A DNA stretch of 64,000 nucleotides, from NCBI GenBank assembly GCA_001941135.1, contig MSHL01000042.1, forward strand, positions 1-64,000, written 5' to 3'. How positions within the stretch are numbered: the first letter of the stretch is position 1; the number at the start of each line of letters is the position of its first letter. Under the pieces are notes generated by a model that searched no databases, was not told the DNA's origin, and worked only from the letters and a program-made list of their open reading frames with translations. A program made the position numbers and the translations under genes. This DNA comes from Ruminococcus sp. Zagget11. Lineage in GTDB: Bacteria; Bacillota; Clostridia; Oscillospirales; Ruminococcaceae. This document shows, piece after piece, positions 44,420 through 54,281 of the stretch.

Positions 44420-45208
44420 ATGGTGAGTATTTCCGAAGCGGAGCTTAACCGCGATGAAAAAATCCTCGCCGCACATCTGTCGGATATGGTTGAGGACTGC
44501 TGCAAGAGCTTTCGACCCTGCTTCACCTTTTTCCTCACAGAGAGAGAATGTGTGGTGGCGGAGAATGTGCTGGGGCGTCTTTGCGGTTCAGAGGACACAC
44601 CCTGCTTTCTCGCATACGGTGGCTATGAGGGCGCACAGCGCAGAGTTATGGGAATTTTCCCGCCTTATGGAGAAGCGGATTTTTCGCTTTTCCCTATAAC
44701 TGCGGTGAAATTTACCTATCGCCGCGAGGACAAGCTTTCTCACCGTGATTTTCTCGGCTGCCTTATGAATTTGCAAATTGAACGTCGGCTTATCGGAGAT
44801 ATTATCTGCGATGAGGGAAAAGCCTTTGCCCTTATGAACGATAATGCCGCAGAGCTTGCGGCTTCATCTGTCACAAAGGTGGGACGAGTGGGCGTTAAGA
44901 CTGCCATTGCGGATAAATCCGATTTGATAGTCCATCACGATTTTTTCAAGGAAACGAGCGCTTCGGTTGCTTCAATGCGGCTTGACTGTATTCTCGCGTC
45001 AGCCGTGAACATAAGCCGTGAAAAAGCGGCGATACTTATACGCTCCGGAGGAGTCAGTGTCAATCATATACAGCGGGAAAGCGTTTCCCATACTGTAAAT
45101 GACGGCGATTTGCTGTCTGTAAAGGGCTTCGGGAGATTTCTTATTTCCGCAGATGGCGGTGAAACGCGAAAAGGGCGGCTGCATATAACCGTGAAAAAGT
45201 ATCTTTAA
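44420..45208 (+). CDS. ylmH: YlmH, S4-domain RNA-binding protein
   Basis: Cytoplasmic protein of 262 aa, with a central globular domain (VKFTYRREDKLSHRDFLGC, LMNLQIERRLIGDI) and a C-terminal S4 RNA-binding domain (MRLDCILASAVNISREKAA, RSGGVSVNHI). YlmH family members bind ribosomal complexes and are implicated in rescue of stalled peptidyl-tRNA; that role is known for the family and not shown here. It lies between sepF and divIVA. Confidence 0.94.
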   Translation: MVSISEAELNRDEKILAAHLSDMVEDCCKSFRPCFTFFLTERECVVAENVLGRLCGSEDTPCFLAYGGYEGAQRRVMGIFPPYGEADFSLFPITAVKFTYRREDKLSHRDFLGCLMNLQIERRLIGDIICDEGKAFALMNDNAAELAASSVTKVGRVGVKTAIADKSDLIVHHDFFKETSASVASMRLDCILASAVNISREKAAILIRSGGVSVNHIQRESVSHTVNDGDLLSVKGFGRFLISADGGETRKGRLHITVKKYL

Positions 45209-45273
45209 ATAAAAAAATAATGCCAAGATGCGGTAGTATAAATAACCGCATTGTCGGGGAAAGAGGGATAATA

Positions 45274-45924
45274 ATGATTACCGCAAACGATGTCAATATG
45301 AAACGCTTTGAGCAGGCAAGACCCGGTTACAAAACAGAAGAGGTTGACGAATTTCTTAAGGAAATTGCGGATCAGCTTGAAGAGATGATCCGTGAAAAGG
45401 ATGATTCCGAAAATAAGATCGGTATCCTTGTTGAGAGCATAAGAGAATATAAGAACGATGAGGAGGCTCTTAAGGAGGCTCTTATCGGTGCGCATAAACA
45501 GGCAAAGGTCGTAACGGCTCAGGCTGAAGAGGAGGCTGCCGCTATAGTTGCCGAGGCTAAGGCAAAGGCTGACGCCATCATTGCCGAGGCCAATGCAAAG
45601 GCTGACGAAATTATCGGATCTACAGGCATTCGCGCCGAAAAGGCAAGGGCGGAGTTCAACAACATGAAGAAAGAGGTTTCCGATTTCAAGTCGGAGATCC
45701 TCGGTATGTATAAGAAGCATATTACCCTTATAACATCCCTCCCCGACCTAAGTGATGATGAAACGGATCAGCAGAGTGCCGACCCCGCACCTGCCAAGGC
45801 TCCCGAAAAGGTAAGACCTACGGGCAGAGTAAAGGCGGCCGATACACCTGCGGATATGGATTCCACCGTTGTTTTTGGCACACCGGAAGCGGCATCCAAT
45901 CACCTTAATTCCCTTAAAAAATAA
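45274..45924 (+). CDS. divIVA: Cell division initiation protein DivIVA
   Basis: Start at the ATG giving MITANDVNMKRFEQARPGYK (216 aa), with AGAGGG upstream; the track begins 18 codons early. N-terminal DivIVA membrane-curvature domain (GYKTEEVDEFLKEIADQLEEM) is followed by a long coiled coil containing a repeated alanine/lysine stretch (AEAKAKADAIIAEANAKADE), and a low-complexity C-terminal tail. It recruits division and wall proteins to curved membrane. Confidence 0.95.
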   Translation: MITANDVNMKRFEQARPGYKTEEVDEFLKEIADQLEEMIREKDDSENKIGILVESIREYKNDEEALKEALIGAHKQAKVVTAQAEEEAAAIVAEAKAKADAIIAEANAKADEIIGSTGIRAEKARAEFNNMKKEVSDFKSEILGMYKKHITLITSLPDLSDDETDQQSADPAPAKAPEKVRPTGRVKAADTPADMDSTVVFGTPEAASNHLNSLKK

Positions 45925-45935
45925 TAGCCGGTATA

Positions 45936-45957
45936 CCGCATGACGTAAATCATGCGG
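45936..45957 (+). promoter_or_regulatory. Hairpin in the divIVA-ileS gap
   Basis: CCGCATGA and TCATGCGG are perfect 8-bp arms with a 6-nt loop, followed by a weak TTTATG. The 84-bp leader of ileS is too short for a T-box and I saw no specifier loop. It may be a weak terminator or a processing hairpin. Confidence 0.4.
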
Positions 45958-46008
45958 TTTATGCAGGTTATATGAATTTATAAAAAGCATTCAAGGAGAG
46001 AATACCCT

Positions 46009-48819
46009 ATGTCACAGGATTATAATTCCACGCTTAATCTTCCCTCTACCGAGTTTTCCATGAGAGGAAATCTCACCACAAAAGAGCCTGTTATGATTGA
46101 AGATTGGGACAAAAACGAAATTTACCGCAAGATGATAGAAAAGAACAGCTCAAAGCCTACCTATGTCCTCCATGACGGACCTCCCTATGCCAACGGAGAT
46201 ATTCACATGGGAACAGCCCTTAATAAGGTACTCAAGGATATTATCGTTAAGGATAAGAACATGAGCGGCTACTGCTCCCCCTATATCCCCGGTTGGGATA
46301 CCCACGGTCTGCCAATTGAGCTTAAGGTACTGAAGCAGCTGGGCGTTGAGAACGGCGCTGTTGAGCCTGTGGAGCTGCGCAAGAAATGCACGGAATATGC
46401 CCATGAGCAGGTAAACAGCCAAATGGCGCAGTTCAAGCGTCTTGGTGTTTGGGGCGATTTCGATAATCCCTACCTTACCCTCACCCATGAATTTGAGGCA
46501 AGGGAAATTGAGGTATTCGGCGAAATGTACAGCAAGGGATATATTTACAAGGGGTTAAAGCCCGTTTATTGGTGTCCCGACTGCCAAACAGCTCTTGCGG
46601 AGGCTGAAATTGAGTATGCCAACGATCCCTGCCGCTCTATCTTCGTAAAATTCAAGGTAAAGAATGATAAGGGGCTGCTTACCGCCAAGGGAATTGATCC
46701 TAACAAGACATACTTCGTTATATGGACCACCACCACATGGACGCTCCCCGGAAACCTTGCTATTGCACTGGGGCCTGAGTATGAATACACCGTATTCAAT
46801 GCGGGGGACGAAAACTATATAATGGCCACAGAGCTTGCAGGCGGAGCAATGAAGGCTGCGGGAATTGAGGATTATACCGCCGTTGCCTCATTTAAGGGCA
46901 GCGAGCTGGAATATATGACTGCGGAGCATCCCTTTATGGGAAGAGATTCGCTGGTTATCGTAGGCGATCATGTCACGCTGGAAAGCGGTACAGGCTGCGT
47001 TCACACCGCCCCCGGCTTTGGTGTTGACGACTTTGAGGTATGCAAGAAATATCCCGAAATAGGAATGACAGTGCCTGTTGATTTCAAGGGAATTTTGACC
47101 GAGGAAGCCGGAAAATATCAAGGACTTACCACTGCTGCCGCAAATAAGGTTATAGCTGCGGATTTGATTGAGAGCGGCGCAATGTTCGCCTCGGAAAATA
47201 TTGAGCACCAATATCCCCACTGCTGGAGATGTAAAAAGCCCGTGCTTTTCCGCGCAACCGAACAGTGGTTTTGCTCCGTAAAGGACTTTAAGGATGATGC
47301 CGTTAAGGCGATAGAGGACGTACAATGGATTCCCGCATGGGGCGAGGACAGAATCAAGGGAATGGTAACAGACAGAAGCGACTGGTGCATTTCCCGTCAG
47401 AGGACATGGGGCGTACCTATTCCCGTCGTATACTGCAAGGACTGCGGAAAGCCTGTTGTTACACCGGAAACCATTAAGGCTGTTTCCGATATGTTCCGTG
47501 AGGAAGGCTCGGATTCATGGTATATAAAGGATCCTGCCCGGTTCATACCCGCAAGCGTTAAGTGTGAATGCGGCTGCGGCGAGTTTATCAAGGAAAAGGA
47601 TATTTTCGATGTATGGTTCGACAGCGGTGTTACACACAGGGCTGTTATGAAGGAAAGAGGCTTTGATCTCCCCGTAGATCTTTACCTTGAGGGTGCAGAC
47701 CAATACAGAGGCTGGTTCCAGTCCTCACTTCTCACCTCCGCCGCTACCACGGGCACAGCTCCCTATAAGGCTGTCTGCACCCACGGCTGGGTTGTTGACG
47801 GCGAAGGAAGAGCCATGCACAAATCCTTAGGCAACGGCATCGACCCCAAGGATATAATCGGTCAAAACGGCGCGGATATACTCCGTCTGTGGGTTGCCTC
47901 CTCGGATTATCATGCGGATATAAGAATATCCAAGGATATTATAAAGCAGCTTTCCGATATGTACAAGAAGATAAGGAATACCGCAAGATTTATGCTTGGA
48001 AACCTCTCTAACGGCAGCGGCTTCAACCCCGATACCGATATGGTTTACGTAAATGATATGCCCGAAATAGATAAATGGGCGCTTATTAAGCTGAACAGCC
48101 TTATTGACAAGGTAAAGGAGGCTTATAACGCGTTCGACTTCCATATTGTCGTACACAGCATTCATAACTTCTGCGTAGTGGATATGTCCAGCTTCTACCT
48201 TGATATTATCAAGGACAGACTTTACTGCGACGGCGAAAAATCCCTTGACAGACGCAGCGCACAGACCGTTATGTACACAGTCCTCAGCGCGGTTTCAAGG
48301 CTTATTGCCCCGATACTTTCATTTACCGCAGAGGAAATTTGGAAATACAGCCCCCACTACGCACAGGATGACAAGGAAAGCATTTTCCTTAATTCAATGC
48401 CCGAAAAGGTTGCTGTCACCGTTTCCGATGACTTCACCGCAAGGTGGGATGAAATATACAATGTCCGTACTGCCGTTTCAAAGGCATTGGAGCTTAAGAG
48501 AGCGCAAAAGTTTATCGGCGCATCTCTTGAAGCAAGGGTAATACTCCATGCGGAGGATAAGGCACTTTACGAAAGACTGAAATCCTACGAGGATATACTC
48601 CCAACCGTGATTATCGTTTCAGGACTGGAAATAGTCAACGACAATGCAGGTGAATTTAAGTGCGAGGATCAGAATTTTGCGGATAAGCTTTCATTCAGCG
48701 TTGAACGTGCCCTTGGCGATAAATGCGAACGCTGCTGGAGCTACAGCACCACTGTGGGCGAAAACTCACAGCACCCCACCCTCTGCTCACGGTGCTGCGG
48801 ACAGGTAACGGGTAATTAA
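46009..48819 (+). CDS. ileS: Isoleucyl-tRNA synthetase
   Basis: Class Ia synthetase of 936 aa, charging tRNA-Ile. Motifs: the HIGH-type NGDIHMGTALNKVLKD, CP1 editing domain with WTTTTWTLPGN and GTGCVHTAPGFG, PVYWCPDCQTALAEAE, EGADQYRGWFQSS, and GRAMHKSLGNGIDP for KMSKS. A C-terminal zinc finger (CERCW and CSRCC) completes the protein. AAGGAG precedes the ATG. Confidence 0.98.
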   Translation: MSQDYNSTLNLPSTEFSMRGNLTTKEPVMIEDWDKNEIYRKMIEKNSSKPTYVLHDGPPYANGDIHMGTALNKVLKDIIVKDKNMSGYCSPYIPGWDTHGLPIELKVLKQLGVENGAVEPVELRKKCTEYAHEQVNSQMAQFKRLGVWGDFDNPYLTLTHEFEAREIEVFGEMYSKGYIYKGLKPVYWCPDCQTALAEAEIEYANDPCRSIFVKFKVKNDKGLLTAKGIDPNKTYFVIWTTTTWTLPGNLAIALGPEYEYTVFNAGDENYIMATELAGGAMKAAGIEDYTAVASFKGSELEYMTAEHPFMGRDSLVIVGDHVTLESGTGCVHTAPGFGVDDFEVCKKYPEIGMTVPVDFKGILTEEAGKYQGLTTAAANKVIAADLIESGAMFASENIEHQYPHCWRCKKPVLFRATEQWFCSVKDFKDDAVKAIEDVQWIPAWGEDRIKGMVTDRSDWCISRQRTWGVPIPVVYCKDCGKPVVTPETIKAVSDMFREEGSDSWYIKDPARFIPASVKCECGCGEFIKEKDIFDVWFDSGVTHRAVMKERGFDLPVDLYLEGADQYRGWFQSSLLTSAATTGTAPYKAVCTHGWVVDGEGRAMHKSLGNGIDPKDIIGQNGADILRLWVASSDYHADIRISKDIIKQLSDMYKKIRNTARFMLGNLSNGSGFNPDTDMVYVNDMPEIDKWALIKLNSLIDKVKEAYNAFDFHIVVHSIHNFCVVDMSSFYLDIIKDRLYCDGEKSLDRRSAQTVMYTVLSAVSRLIAPILSFTAEEIWKYSPHYAQDDKESIFLNSMPEKVAVTVSDDFTARWDEIYNVRTAVSKALELKRAQKFIGASLEARVILHAEDKALYERLKSYEDILPTVIIVSGLEIVNDNAGEFKCEDQNFADKLSFSVERALGDKCERCWSYSTTVGENSQHPTLCSRCCGQVTGN

Positions 48820-48832
48820 GGACTGATTGAAG

Positions 48833-49351
48833 ATGGTCTTGCTATTTTGGCTCTGCATTGCTGCGGCGGTTATAATTGACAGAATAACAAAGTACTGTGC
48901 CGTAAACGCCCTTACCGAGGGCGAGGTTGTAAAGGTAATCGGAATTGGCGACACAGATATATTATCCTTTACCATTCACCGCAACACAGGTGCGGCGTTC
49001 AGCAGCTTTTCGGATAAAACCGTAGTGCTGATAGCCGTCACCGCAATTGCCCTTATCGCTATGATAATATTTTTCCACAGGGAAAAACACAAGCACCCAC
49101 TTATGACCGTAACCTTTGCAATGGTAATAGGGGGCGGAATAGGCAATTTAATCGACCGCTGTATGCAGCTTTACGTTGTGGATTTCATCAAGCTGTTCCC
49201 CTTTTCGTTTATATTCAACATAGCCGATGTTTTTGTGGTGATAGGCGCAATTCTGCTGCTTATTTACTATATTTTCATAGACGAGAAATACAAAAAGCAG
49301 TTTGAGGAAAATCCCCCCGACACTGCCGAGGTGGAGAATAATGGAGAATGA
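48833..49351 (+). CDS. lspA: Lipoprotein signal peptidase
   Basis: Aspartyl protease that removes signal peptides from prolipoproteins. I take the ATG at 48833 (172 aa; AAGGA 10 bases upstream), while the track uses a TTG two codons earlier. Four membrane segments are clear, with IDRITKYCAV, the catalytic Asp in GGIGNLIDRCM and the second in NIADVFVVIGAI. The N-terminal asparagine motif HRNTGAAFS is also present. It overlaps the rluD start. Confidence 0.95.
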   Translation: MVLLFWLCIAAAVIIDRITKYCAVNALTEGEVVKVIGIGDTDILSFTIHRNTGAAFSSFSDKTVVLIAVTAIALIAMIIFFHREKHKHPLMTVTFAMVIGGGIGNLIDRCMQLYVVDFIKLFPFSFIFNIADVFVVIGAILLLIYYIFIDEKYKKQFEENPPDTAEVENNGE

Positions 49352-50255
49352 TAACACCGTTTATATATCCGCCGAGACTTGTCACAACGGAACAAGGATA
49401 GATAAGCTGCTGTCCGAATACTGCTCCGATATAAGCCGCTCAATGGCTGTGAAAATGCTGGAAAGCGGACTTGTGACGGTAGACGGAAAAGCGGTAAAGA
49501 AAAGCTATATCGTCAGCGAGGGGGACGAAATATCAGCAATAATTCCCGAGCCGGAAATTATTGACGTTGTTCCCGAAAACATACCTATTGAAATAGTTTA
49601 CGAGGATAGCTCCCTCCTTGTGGTTAATAAACCCCAGGGAATGGTGGTTCACCCCGCGCCGGGAAATTACAGCGGCACGCTGGTAAATGCGCTGATGTAC
49701 CATTGCGTGGGAAAGCTTTCCTCCATAAACGGGATTATTCGTCCCGGAATAGTACACAGAATCGACAAGAATACAGGGGGACTGCTTATGGTTGCAAAGA
49801 CCGATGAAGCCCACACCTTTCTTGCCGAACAGATAAAGACACATAGCTTTACACGGGAATATGAGGCTATTGTCTGCGGACATCTGCCAAAGGACAGCGA
49901 CACCGTAAATGCGCCTATCGGCAGACACCCGGTGGACAGAAAGAAAATGGCTGTTACGGAAAAAAATTCCCGTGAGGCAATTACACATTATACGGTAATA
50001 AGGGGGCTTAAGGGCTATACCCATGTACGGCTGCGGCTGGAAACGGGACGAACCCACCAAATCCGCGTGCATATGGCATATATAGGACACCCCATAATCG
50101 GTGACGATGTCTACGGAAAGCCCTTTAAGGGACTTTTGGGGCAATGCCTTTTCGCCAAGAAAATCGGCTTTATACATCCGATTTCCCGCGAGTACATGGA
50201 ATTTGAAAGTCCCCTTCCCGATTATTTTACCGAAACCCTTGAAAGGCTTACTTAA
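49341..50255 (+). CDS. rluD: 23S rRNA pseudouridine synthase RluD family
   Basis: Start at ATG giving MENDNTVYISAETCHN (304 aa), with GGAG 6 bases upstream; this overlaps lspA by 11 bp. N-terminal S4 domain (IDKLLSEYCSDISRSMAVK), then catalytic domain: NKPQGMVVHPAPGN, IVHRIDKNTGGLLMVAKT with the active Asp, and RLETGRTHQIRVHMAYIGHP. It probably modifies helix 69 positions of 23S rRNA, as RluD does; the exact site is not read from sequence. Confidence 0.94.
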   Translation: MENDNTVYISAETCHNGTRIDKLLSEYCSDISRSMAVKMLESGLVTVDGKAVKKSYIVSEGDEISAIIPEPEIIDVVPENIPIEIVYEDSSLLVVNKPQGMVVHPAPGNYSGTLVNALMYHCVGKLSSINGIIRPGIVHRIDKNTGGLLMVAKTDEAHTFLAEQIKTHSFTREYEAIVCGHLPKDSDTVNAPIGRHPVDRKKMAVTEKNSREAITHYTVIRGLKGYTHVRLRLETGRTHQIRVHMAYIGHPIIGDDVYGKPFKGLLGQCLFAKKIGFIHPISREYMEFESPLPDYFTETLERLT

Positions 50256-50258
50256 TTT

Positions 50259-51086
50259 ATGTTTGAGGATATATCGAAAATTTTGCTGCTGACGGATATG
50301 GACGGCACTCTGCTTTCCAAGGACAAGAGCGTTTCCCCTGAAAATCTTGCGGCTCTGTCCCGTTTTCGCAAGGCAGGTGGACGATTCGGCATTGCCACGG
50401 GACGGGTTATCCAGGCAACGCAGCAATATGCCGAAACACTCAGCCTTGACGGGCCGTCGGTTCTATGCAACGGCTGTATGATATACGATTTCGGCGATAA
50501 AACAGTGAAGTGGCAGGAAACCTTGCCCGAGGATAAGGCAAAGGTCATGATTACGGAGCTTTTGAACCGTTTTCCCCAAGTATCTGCGGAGATAAATACG
50601 CCCTTTACCGCCTATGTGGTGCAGTGCAATGATATTTCACGGCAGCACAGGGTAATTGCGGGTATGACAGCGGTTGAAGAGGTAAACTCCATTGAGGACG
50701 TACCGAGGGGAAGCTGGAACAAGGTGCTTTTTGCGATGGAAAGCCGTTTTGTATCCGAATTTGCCCAGTACGCGAAAAGCCTGCAATATTACGACTGTGC
50801 CGAGTTTGTCACCTCGGATGCGGTTTATCACGAAATGCTCCCTCCCCATTGCTCCAAGGGCGATGCCATGAGGAAGATAGTTTCCCTTTACAAGCTTGAC
50901 GGCTATACCGTTGTCGCTATGGGTGACTACAACAATGACCTACGAATGCTGGAGCTTGCCGACTTTGCAGCCTGCCCCTCAACGGCAATACCCGAAGTGA
51001 AGGCAGCTGCCGACATGGTTTGCAAGGCTGACAGCAGCACCGCTGTGGCGGAGGTATTAAGCTATATTATGGATAGAAAGGATTGA
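50259..51086 (+). CDS. Cof-type HAD-IIB family phosphatase
   Basis: The 275-aa product has the four HAD motifs: LLTDMDGTLLSKDKSVS (motif I, nucleophile Asp), GIATGRV (motif II), a lysine in the SKGDAMRKIVSLYKL stretch (motif III) and VAMGDYNNDLRMLELADF (motif IV), with the large C2 cap between. Family members hydrolyse sugar phosphates or flavin mononucleotide; the substrate is not known here. It sits between rluD and the transketolase pair. Confidence 0.9.
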   Translation: MFEDISKILLLTDMDGTLLSKDKSVSPENLAALSRFRKAGGRFGIATGRVIQATQQYAETLSLDGPSVLCNGCMIYDFGDKTVKWQETLPEDKAKVMITELLNRFPQVSAEINTPFTAYVVQCNDISRQHRVIAGMTAVEEVNSIEDVPRGSWNKVLFAMESRFVSEFAQYAKSLQYYDCAEFVTSDAVYHEMLPPHCSKGDAMRKIVSLYKLDGYTVVAMGDYNNDLRMLELADFAACPSTAIPEVKAAADMVCKADSSTAVAEVLSYIMDRKD

Positions 51087-51091
51087 ATTAC

Positions 51092-51934
51092 ATGGATGAG
51101 GTTATGAAAAAGCAGCTGGAAGCTACAGCTGTTAAGGTGAGAATGGGGATTATCGAGGGGGTTTATAACGCTAAATCCGGACATCCCGGCGGTTCTCTTT
51201 CCGTTGCCGATGTTCTGACATATCTCTATTTCGCAAGAATGCACGTTGACCCCAAGGACCCCAAGAAGCCCGACAGGGATCGCCTTGTTCTTTCAAAGGG
51301 TCACACCGCCCCCGCACTTTACTCCGTGCTTGCACAGAGGGGCTTTTTCGAGGTTGAGGAGCTTAAAACCCTGAGAAAAATCGGCTCACGCCTCCAAGGT
51401 CACCCCGACATGAAGTATATTCCCGGAGTTGACATGAGCTCGGGATCACTGGGTCAGGGCATATCCTGCGCAGTGGGAATGGCTCTTTCGGGTAAGATTT
51501 CCTGCGACAGCTACAGAGTTTACGCAGTTCTGGGCGATGGCGAGCTTGAAGAGGGTCAGGTTTGGGAGGCTGCTATGTTTGCCGCCCACAACAAGCTTGA
51601 TAATCTTACCGCTGTTGTAGACAACAACGGGCTCCAGATAGACGGAAAAATCACCGATGTATGCTCCCCTATGCCTATTACCGATAAGTTTGCGGCTTTC
51701 GGCTGGCACGTTATCATAGCTGATGCACATGACTTCGATTCCCTTGAAAAGGCATTTGACGAGGCTGAATCGGTTGTGGGACAGCCCAGCGTGATTGTTC
51801 AGACATCCGTCAAGGGCAAGGGCGTTTCATTTATGGAAAATCAAGTTGGCTGGCATGGTACTGCGCCGAATGCGGAGCAGTATGCACAGGCAATGAGTGA
51901 GCTTCAAGCACAGCTTGACAGCATAGAGCAGTAA
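51092..51934 (+). CDS. Transketolase N-terminal subunit
   Basis: Thiamine-diphosphate half of a split transketolase. I choose the ATG giving MDEVMKKQLEATAVKVR (280 aa), since AAAGGA lies 9 bases upstream; the track ORF begins at a TTG three codons before. The TPP-binding motif GDGELEEGQVWEAAMFAAHN runs from about 150 and ends in VVDNNGLQ, with KSGHPGGSLSVADVL near the N-terminus. It is immediately followed by the C-terminal subunit gene, with which it must pair in the pentose phosphate pathway. Confidence 0.95.
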   Translation: MDEVMKKQLEATAVKVRMGIIEGVYNAKSGHPGGSLSVADVLTYLYFARMHVDPKDPKKPDRDRLVLSKGHTAPALYSVLAQRGFFEVEELKTLRKIGSRLQGHPDMKYIPGVDMSSGSLGQGISCAVGMALSGKISCDSYRVYAVLGDGELEEGQVWEAAMFAAHNKLDNLTAVVDNNGLQIDGKITDVCSPMPITDKFAAFGWHVIIADAHDFDSLEKAFDEAESVVGQPSVIVQTSVKGKGVSFMENQVGWHGTAPNAEQYAQAMSELQAQLDSIEQ

Positions 51935-51954
51935 TGGAATAGGAGTGAAATACA

Positions 51955-52902
51955 ATGGCTGATATAGTAAAAAAGGCAACGAGAGAGAGCTACGGCGAGG
52001 CTCTTGCGGAGCTTAGCGAGGTTTATCCCGACCTTATCGTCCTTGATGCCGATCTTGCGGCTGCAACAAAAACGGGAATTTTCAAAAAGGCTTGTCCCGA
52101 ACGTTTCTACGACTGCGGTATAGCCGAGGCTAATATGATGGGTATTGCCGCGGGTCTTGCAGCTACGGGCAAGAAGGTTTTTGCCAGCTCCTTTGCAATG
52201 TTTGCCGCAGGGCGTGCGTTTGAGCAGGTCAGAAACTCCATAGGCTATCCCCACCTTAATGTAAAAATCGGCGCTACTCACGCAGGTATATCCGTTGGTG
52301 AGGACGGTGCAACACACCAGTGCAACGAGGATATTGCCCTTATGCGTACAATCCCCGGAATGGTTGTTATTAACCCTGCCGACCATGTTGAGGCAAAGGC
52401 TGCGGTTAAGGCTGCACTGGAATATGAAGGACCTGTTTATCTGCGATTCGGCAGACTTGCCGTTCCCGTATTCAACGATGAAAGCACATACAAGTTTGAA
52501 ATGGGCAAGGGCGTACAGCTTAAGGACGGCAGCGATGTTACGATTATCGCTACGGGTCTTATGGTAAACGAGGCAATGGGTGCTGCCGAAAAGCTTTCCT
52601 CCGAGGGCATAAGCGCAAGAGTTATCAACATTCACACCATAAAGCCTATTGACAGAGAAATCATTACAAAGGCTGCCAAGGAAACAGGGGTTATCGTAAC
52701 CGCCGAGGAACACAGCGTTATAGGCGGTCTTGGCTCTGCCGTTGCCGAGGTTGTAACGGAAACCGCTCCCGTACCTGTAATCAAGGTTGGCGTAAACGAT
52801 GTATTCGGGCATTCAGGTCCTGCCGTTGACCTGCTTAAGGAATTCGGACTTTCCGCCGACAATATTGCCGCAAAGGCAAAAGAGGCTGTTAAGCTGAAGT
52901 AA
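51955..52902 (+). CDS. Transketolase C-terminal subunit
   Basis: 315-aa partner of the gene just upstream. It has the pyrimidine-binding domain with the catalytic Glu in DCGIAEANMMGIAAGLA, FASSFAMFAAGRAFEQV, GATHAGISVGEDGATHQ, and the C-terminal domain with TAEEHSVIGGLGSAVAEV. Split transketolases are normal in Clostridia. It ends the long plus-strand run and is followed by a strong hairpin. Confidence 0.96.
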   Translation: MADIVKKATRESYGEALAELSEVYPDLIVLDADLAAATKTGIFKKACPERFYDCGIAEANMMGIAAGLAATGKKVFASSFAMFAAGRAFEQVRNSIGYPHLNVKIGATHAGISVGEDGATHQCNEDIALMRTIPGMVVINPADHVEAKAAVKAALEYEGPVYLRFGRLAVPVFNDESTYKFEMGKGVQLKDGSDVTIIATGLMVNEAMGAAEKLSSEGISARVINIHTIKPIDREIITKAAKETGVIVTAEEHSVIGGLGSAVAEVVTETAPVPVIKVGVNDVFGHSGPAVDLLKEFGLSADNIAAKAKEAVKLK

Positions 52903-52918
52903 TTATTATCACATAAAT

Positions 52919-52965
52919 TAATCCCTCACGCCGCTTTGCAATGCGGTGCGAGGGATTTTGCTTTG
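52919..52965 (+). terminator. Bidirectional terminator after the transketolase pair
   Basis: ATCCCTC-CGCCGC and GCGG-GCGAGGGAT arms (52921-52934 with 52943-52956, one G-U or mismatch) form a 13-14 bp stem followed by TTTTGCTTTG; the minus strand also has an AT-rich run after it. It separates the plus run from the antiporter on the minus strand. Confidence 0.8.
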
Positions 52966-52975
52966 TATTTTTTCA

Positions 52976-54197
52976 TTAACCTATGCTTATGGGTTCCGCC
53001 TTTGTCTGCGCTTCGAAATTGGGTGAACTTTTTTCCTTAAAGACAAGCTTTAGGAGTATCGGTGTAATTACCGTGGTCACTACAACCATTATAACCACAG
53101 GCGCGAAAAAATCATCATTCATAAGTCCGACAGCCTCGCCCTTGTTAGCTACGATAAGAGCAACCTCGCCTCTTGAAATCATTCCTACGCCGATTTGCAG
53201 GGATTCCTTTCCGCTGTAGTGACATAGCTTTGCGCCCAGTCCGCAGCCGATAACCTTTGTAAGTGCCGCAACAACGCAAAGCAGAACCGTCAGAACCACT
53301 ATTCTCATACTCATTTGGGGCAGCTCGACCTTTAATCCGATGCTTGCAAAGAATATAGGTGACAGGAGCATATATGAAAGGGTATCAACACGCTTCTCCA
53401 CATAGTCGGATTTCTTTGTTCCGGAAAGTGCAAGTCCCGCAAAGAACGCACCTGTAATATCCGCAACTCCGAAAAATTCCTCCGCGCAATAAGAAAGCGC
53501 AAGACAGAATGCAAAGCTTATTACCACGTATCTTCTAAGCTTTACGGGACTGGAATCCGACCATTTTTTGAATGCATAATGATAGCCCACGGCCGCTATC
53601 GCAGTAAACAGGAAAAATCCCAATATTTTCAGCAGAACCATCCCGATGCCCGCAGCGTCAACGCCGCCGCTGCCAAGGCTTATAACCAGCGTAAGACAGA
53701 TAATACCCAGTATATCATCGATAATCGCAGCACCCAGTATAGCATTTCCCGCAGGGGTATTAAGCTTACCCATCTCCTTGAGGGTTTCAACGGTAATGCT
53801 TACGGAGGTTGCGGTAAGGATTATGCCGATAAAGATATTTTGCAGCATGAAATTGTCAAGCGAACTGTCATTGTAAAAGTATGCCACCGCAAATCCGCCA
53901 AGCAGAGGGACTATTACCCCGATTAGAGCTATCACAAAGGTAGCTTTACCGCACCTGCGCAGCTCGCTTATATCCGTACCCAAGCCTGCGGTGAACATAA
54001 GCACGATAACGCCTATTTCGGACAGATTTGAAAGCATTTCAGTGTTCTGAACCCAGCCCAAGCAGGCAGGTCCCAAAACAACTCCGGCAATAAGCGCGCC
54101 AACAACCTGCGGCAGCTTTACCACTTTGGAAAAAAAGCCCTAAAACCTTTGTGCCCAGCAAAATAAGCACAATTGACATAAGATATGTATAATCCAT
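52976..54197 (-). pseudogene. CPA2-type cation/proton antiporter, frameshifted near its start
   Basis: The long ORF (52976-54124, 382 aa) lacks its beginning. The missing start lies in another frame: ATG at 54197, with GGAGGAGAG upstream, encodes MDYTYLMSIVLILLGTKVLG, running to a stretch of seven T (minus strand; A7 at 54130-54136). Removing one T would read GLFSKVVKLPQVVG and give a full protein of about 406 aa, with Na+/H+ exchanger (KefB-like) segments such as TSVSITVETLKEMG, AAIIDDILGI and GMISRGEVALIVA. The frameshift could be a phase-variation tract, a true mutation or a sequencing slip. Confidence 0.8.
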
Positions 54198-54252
54198 AAA
54201 AAAGATTCTCTCCTCCAAAAAAACATAACAACCTATTTTTTTACCAAACGGC

Positions 54253-54281
54253 ATTATAGCACAATAAACAAGGATTTTCAA
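54253..54281 (-). promoter_or_regulatory. Sigma-A promoter of the antiporter
   Basis: Minus-strand TTGAAA (54276-54281), 17 bp, TATAAT (54253-54258), about 55 bp upstream of the ATG at 54197. It points at the reconstructed start, supporting that as the true 5' end. Confidence 0.78.

Noticed and set aside
45925-46008. T-box leader before ileS
   Set aside because: The gap is only 84 bp with a single hairpin, and no specifier loop or T-box sequence is visible.
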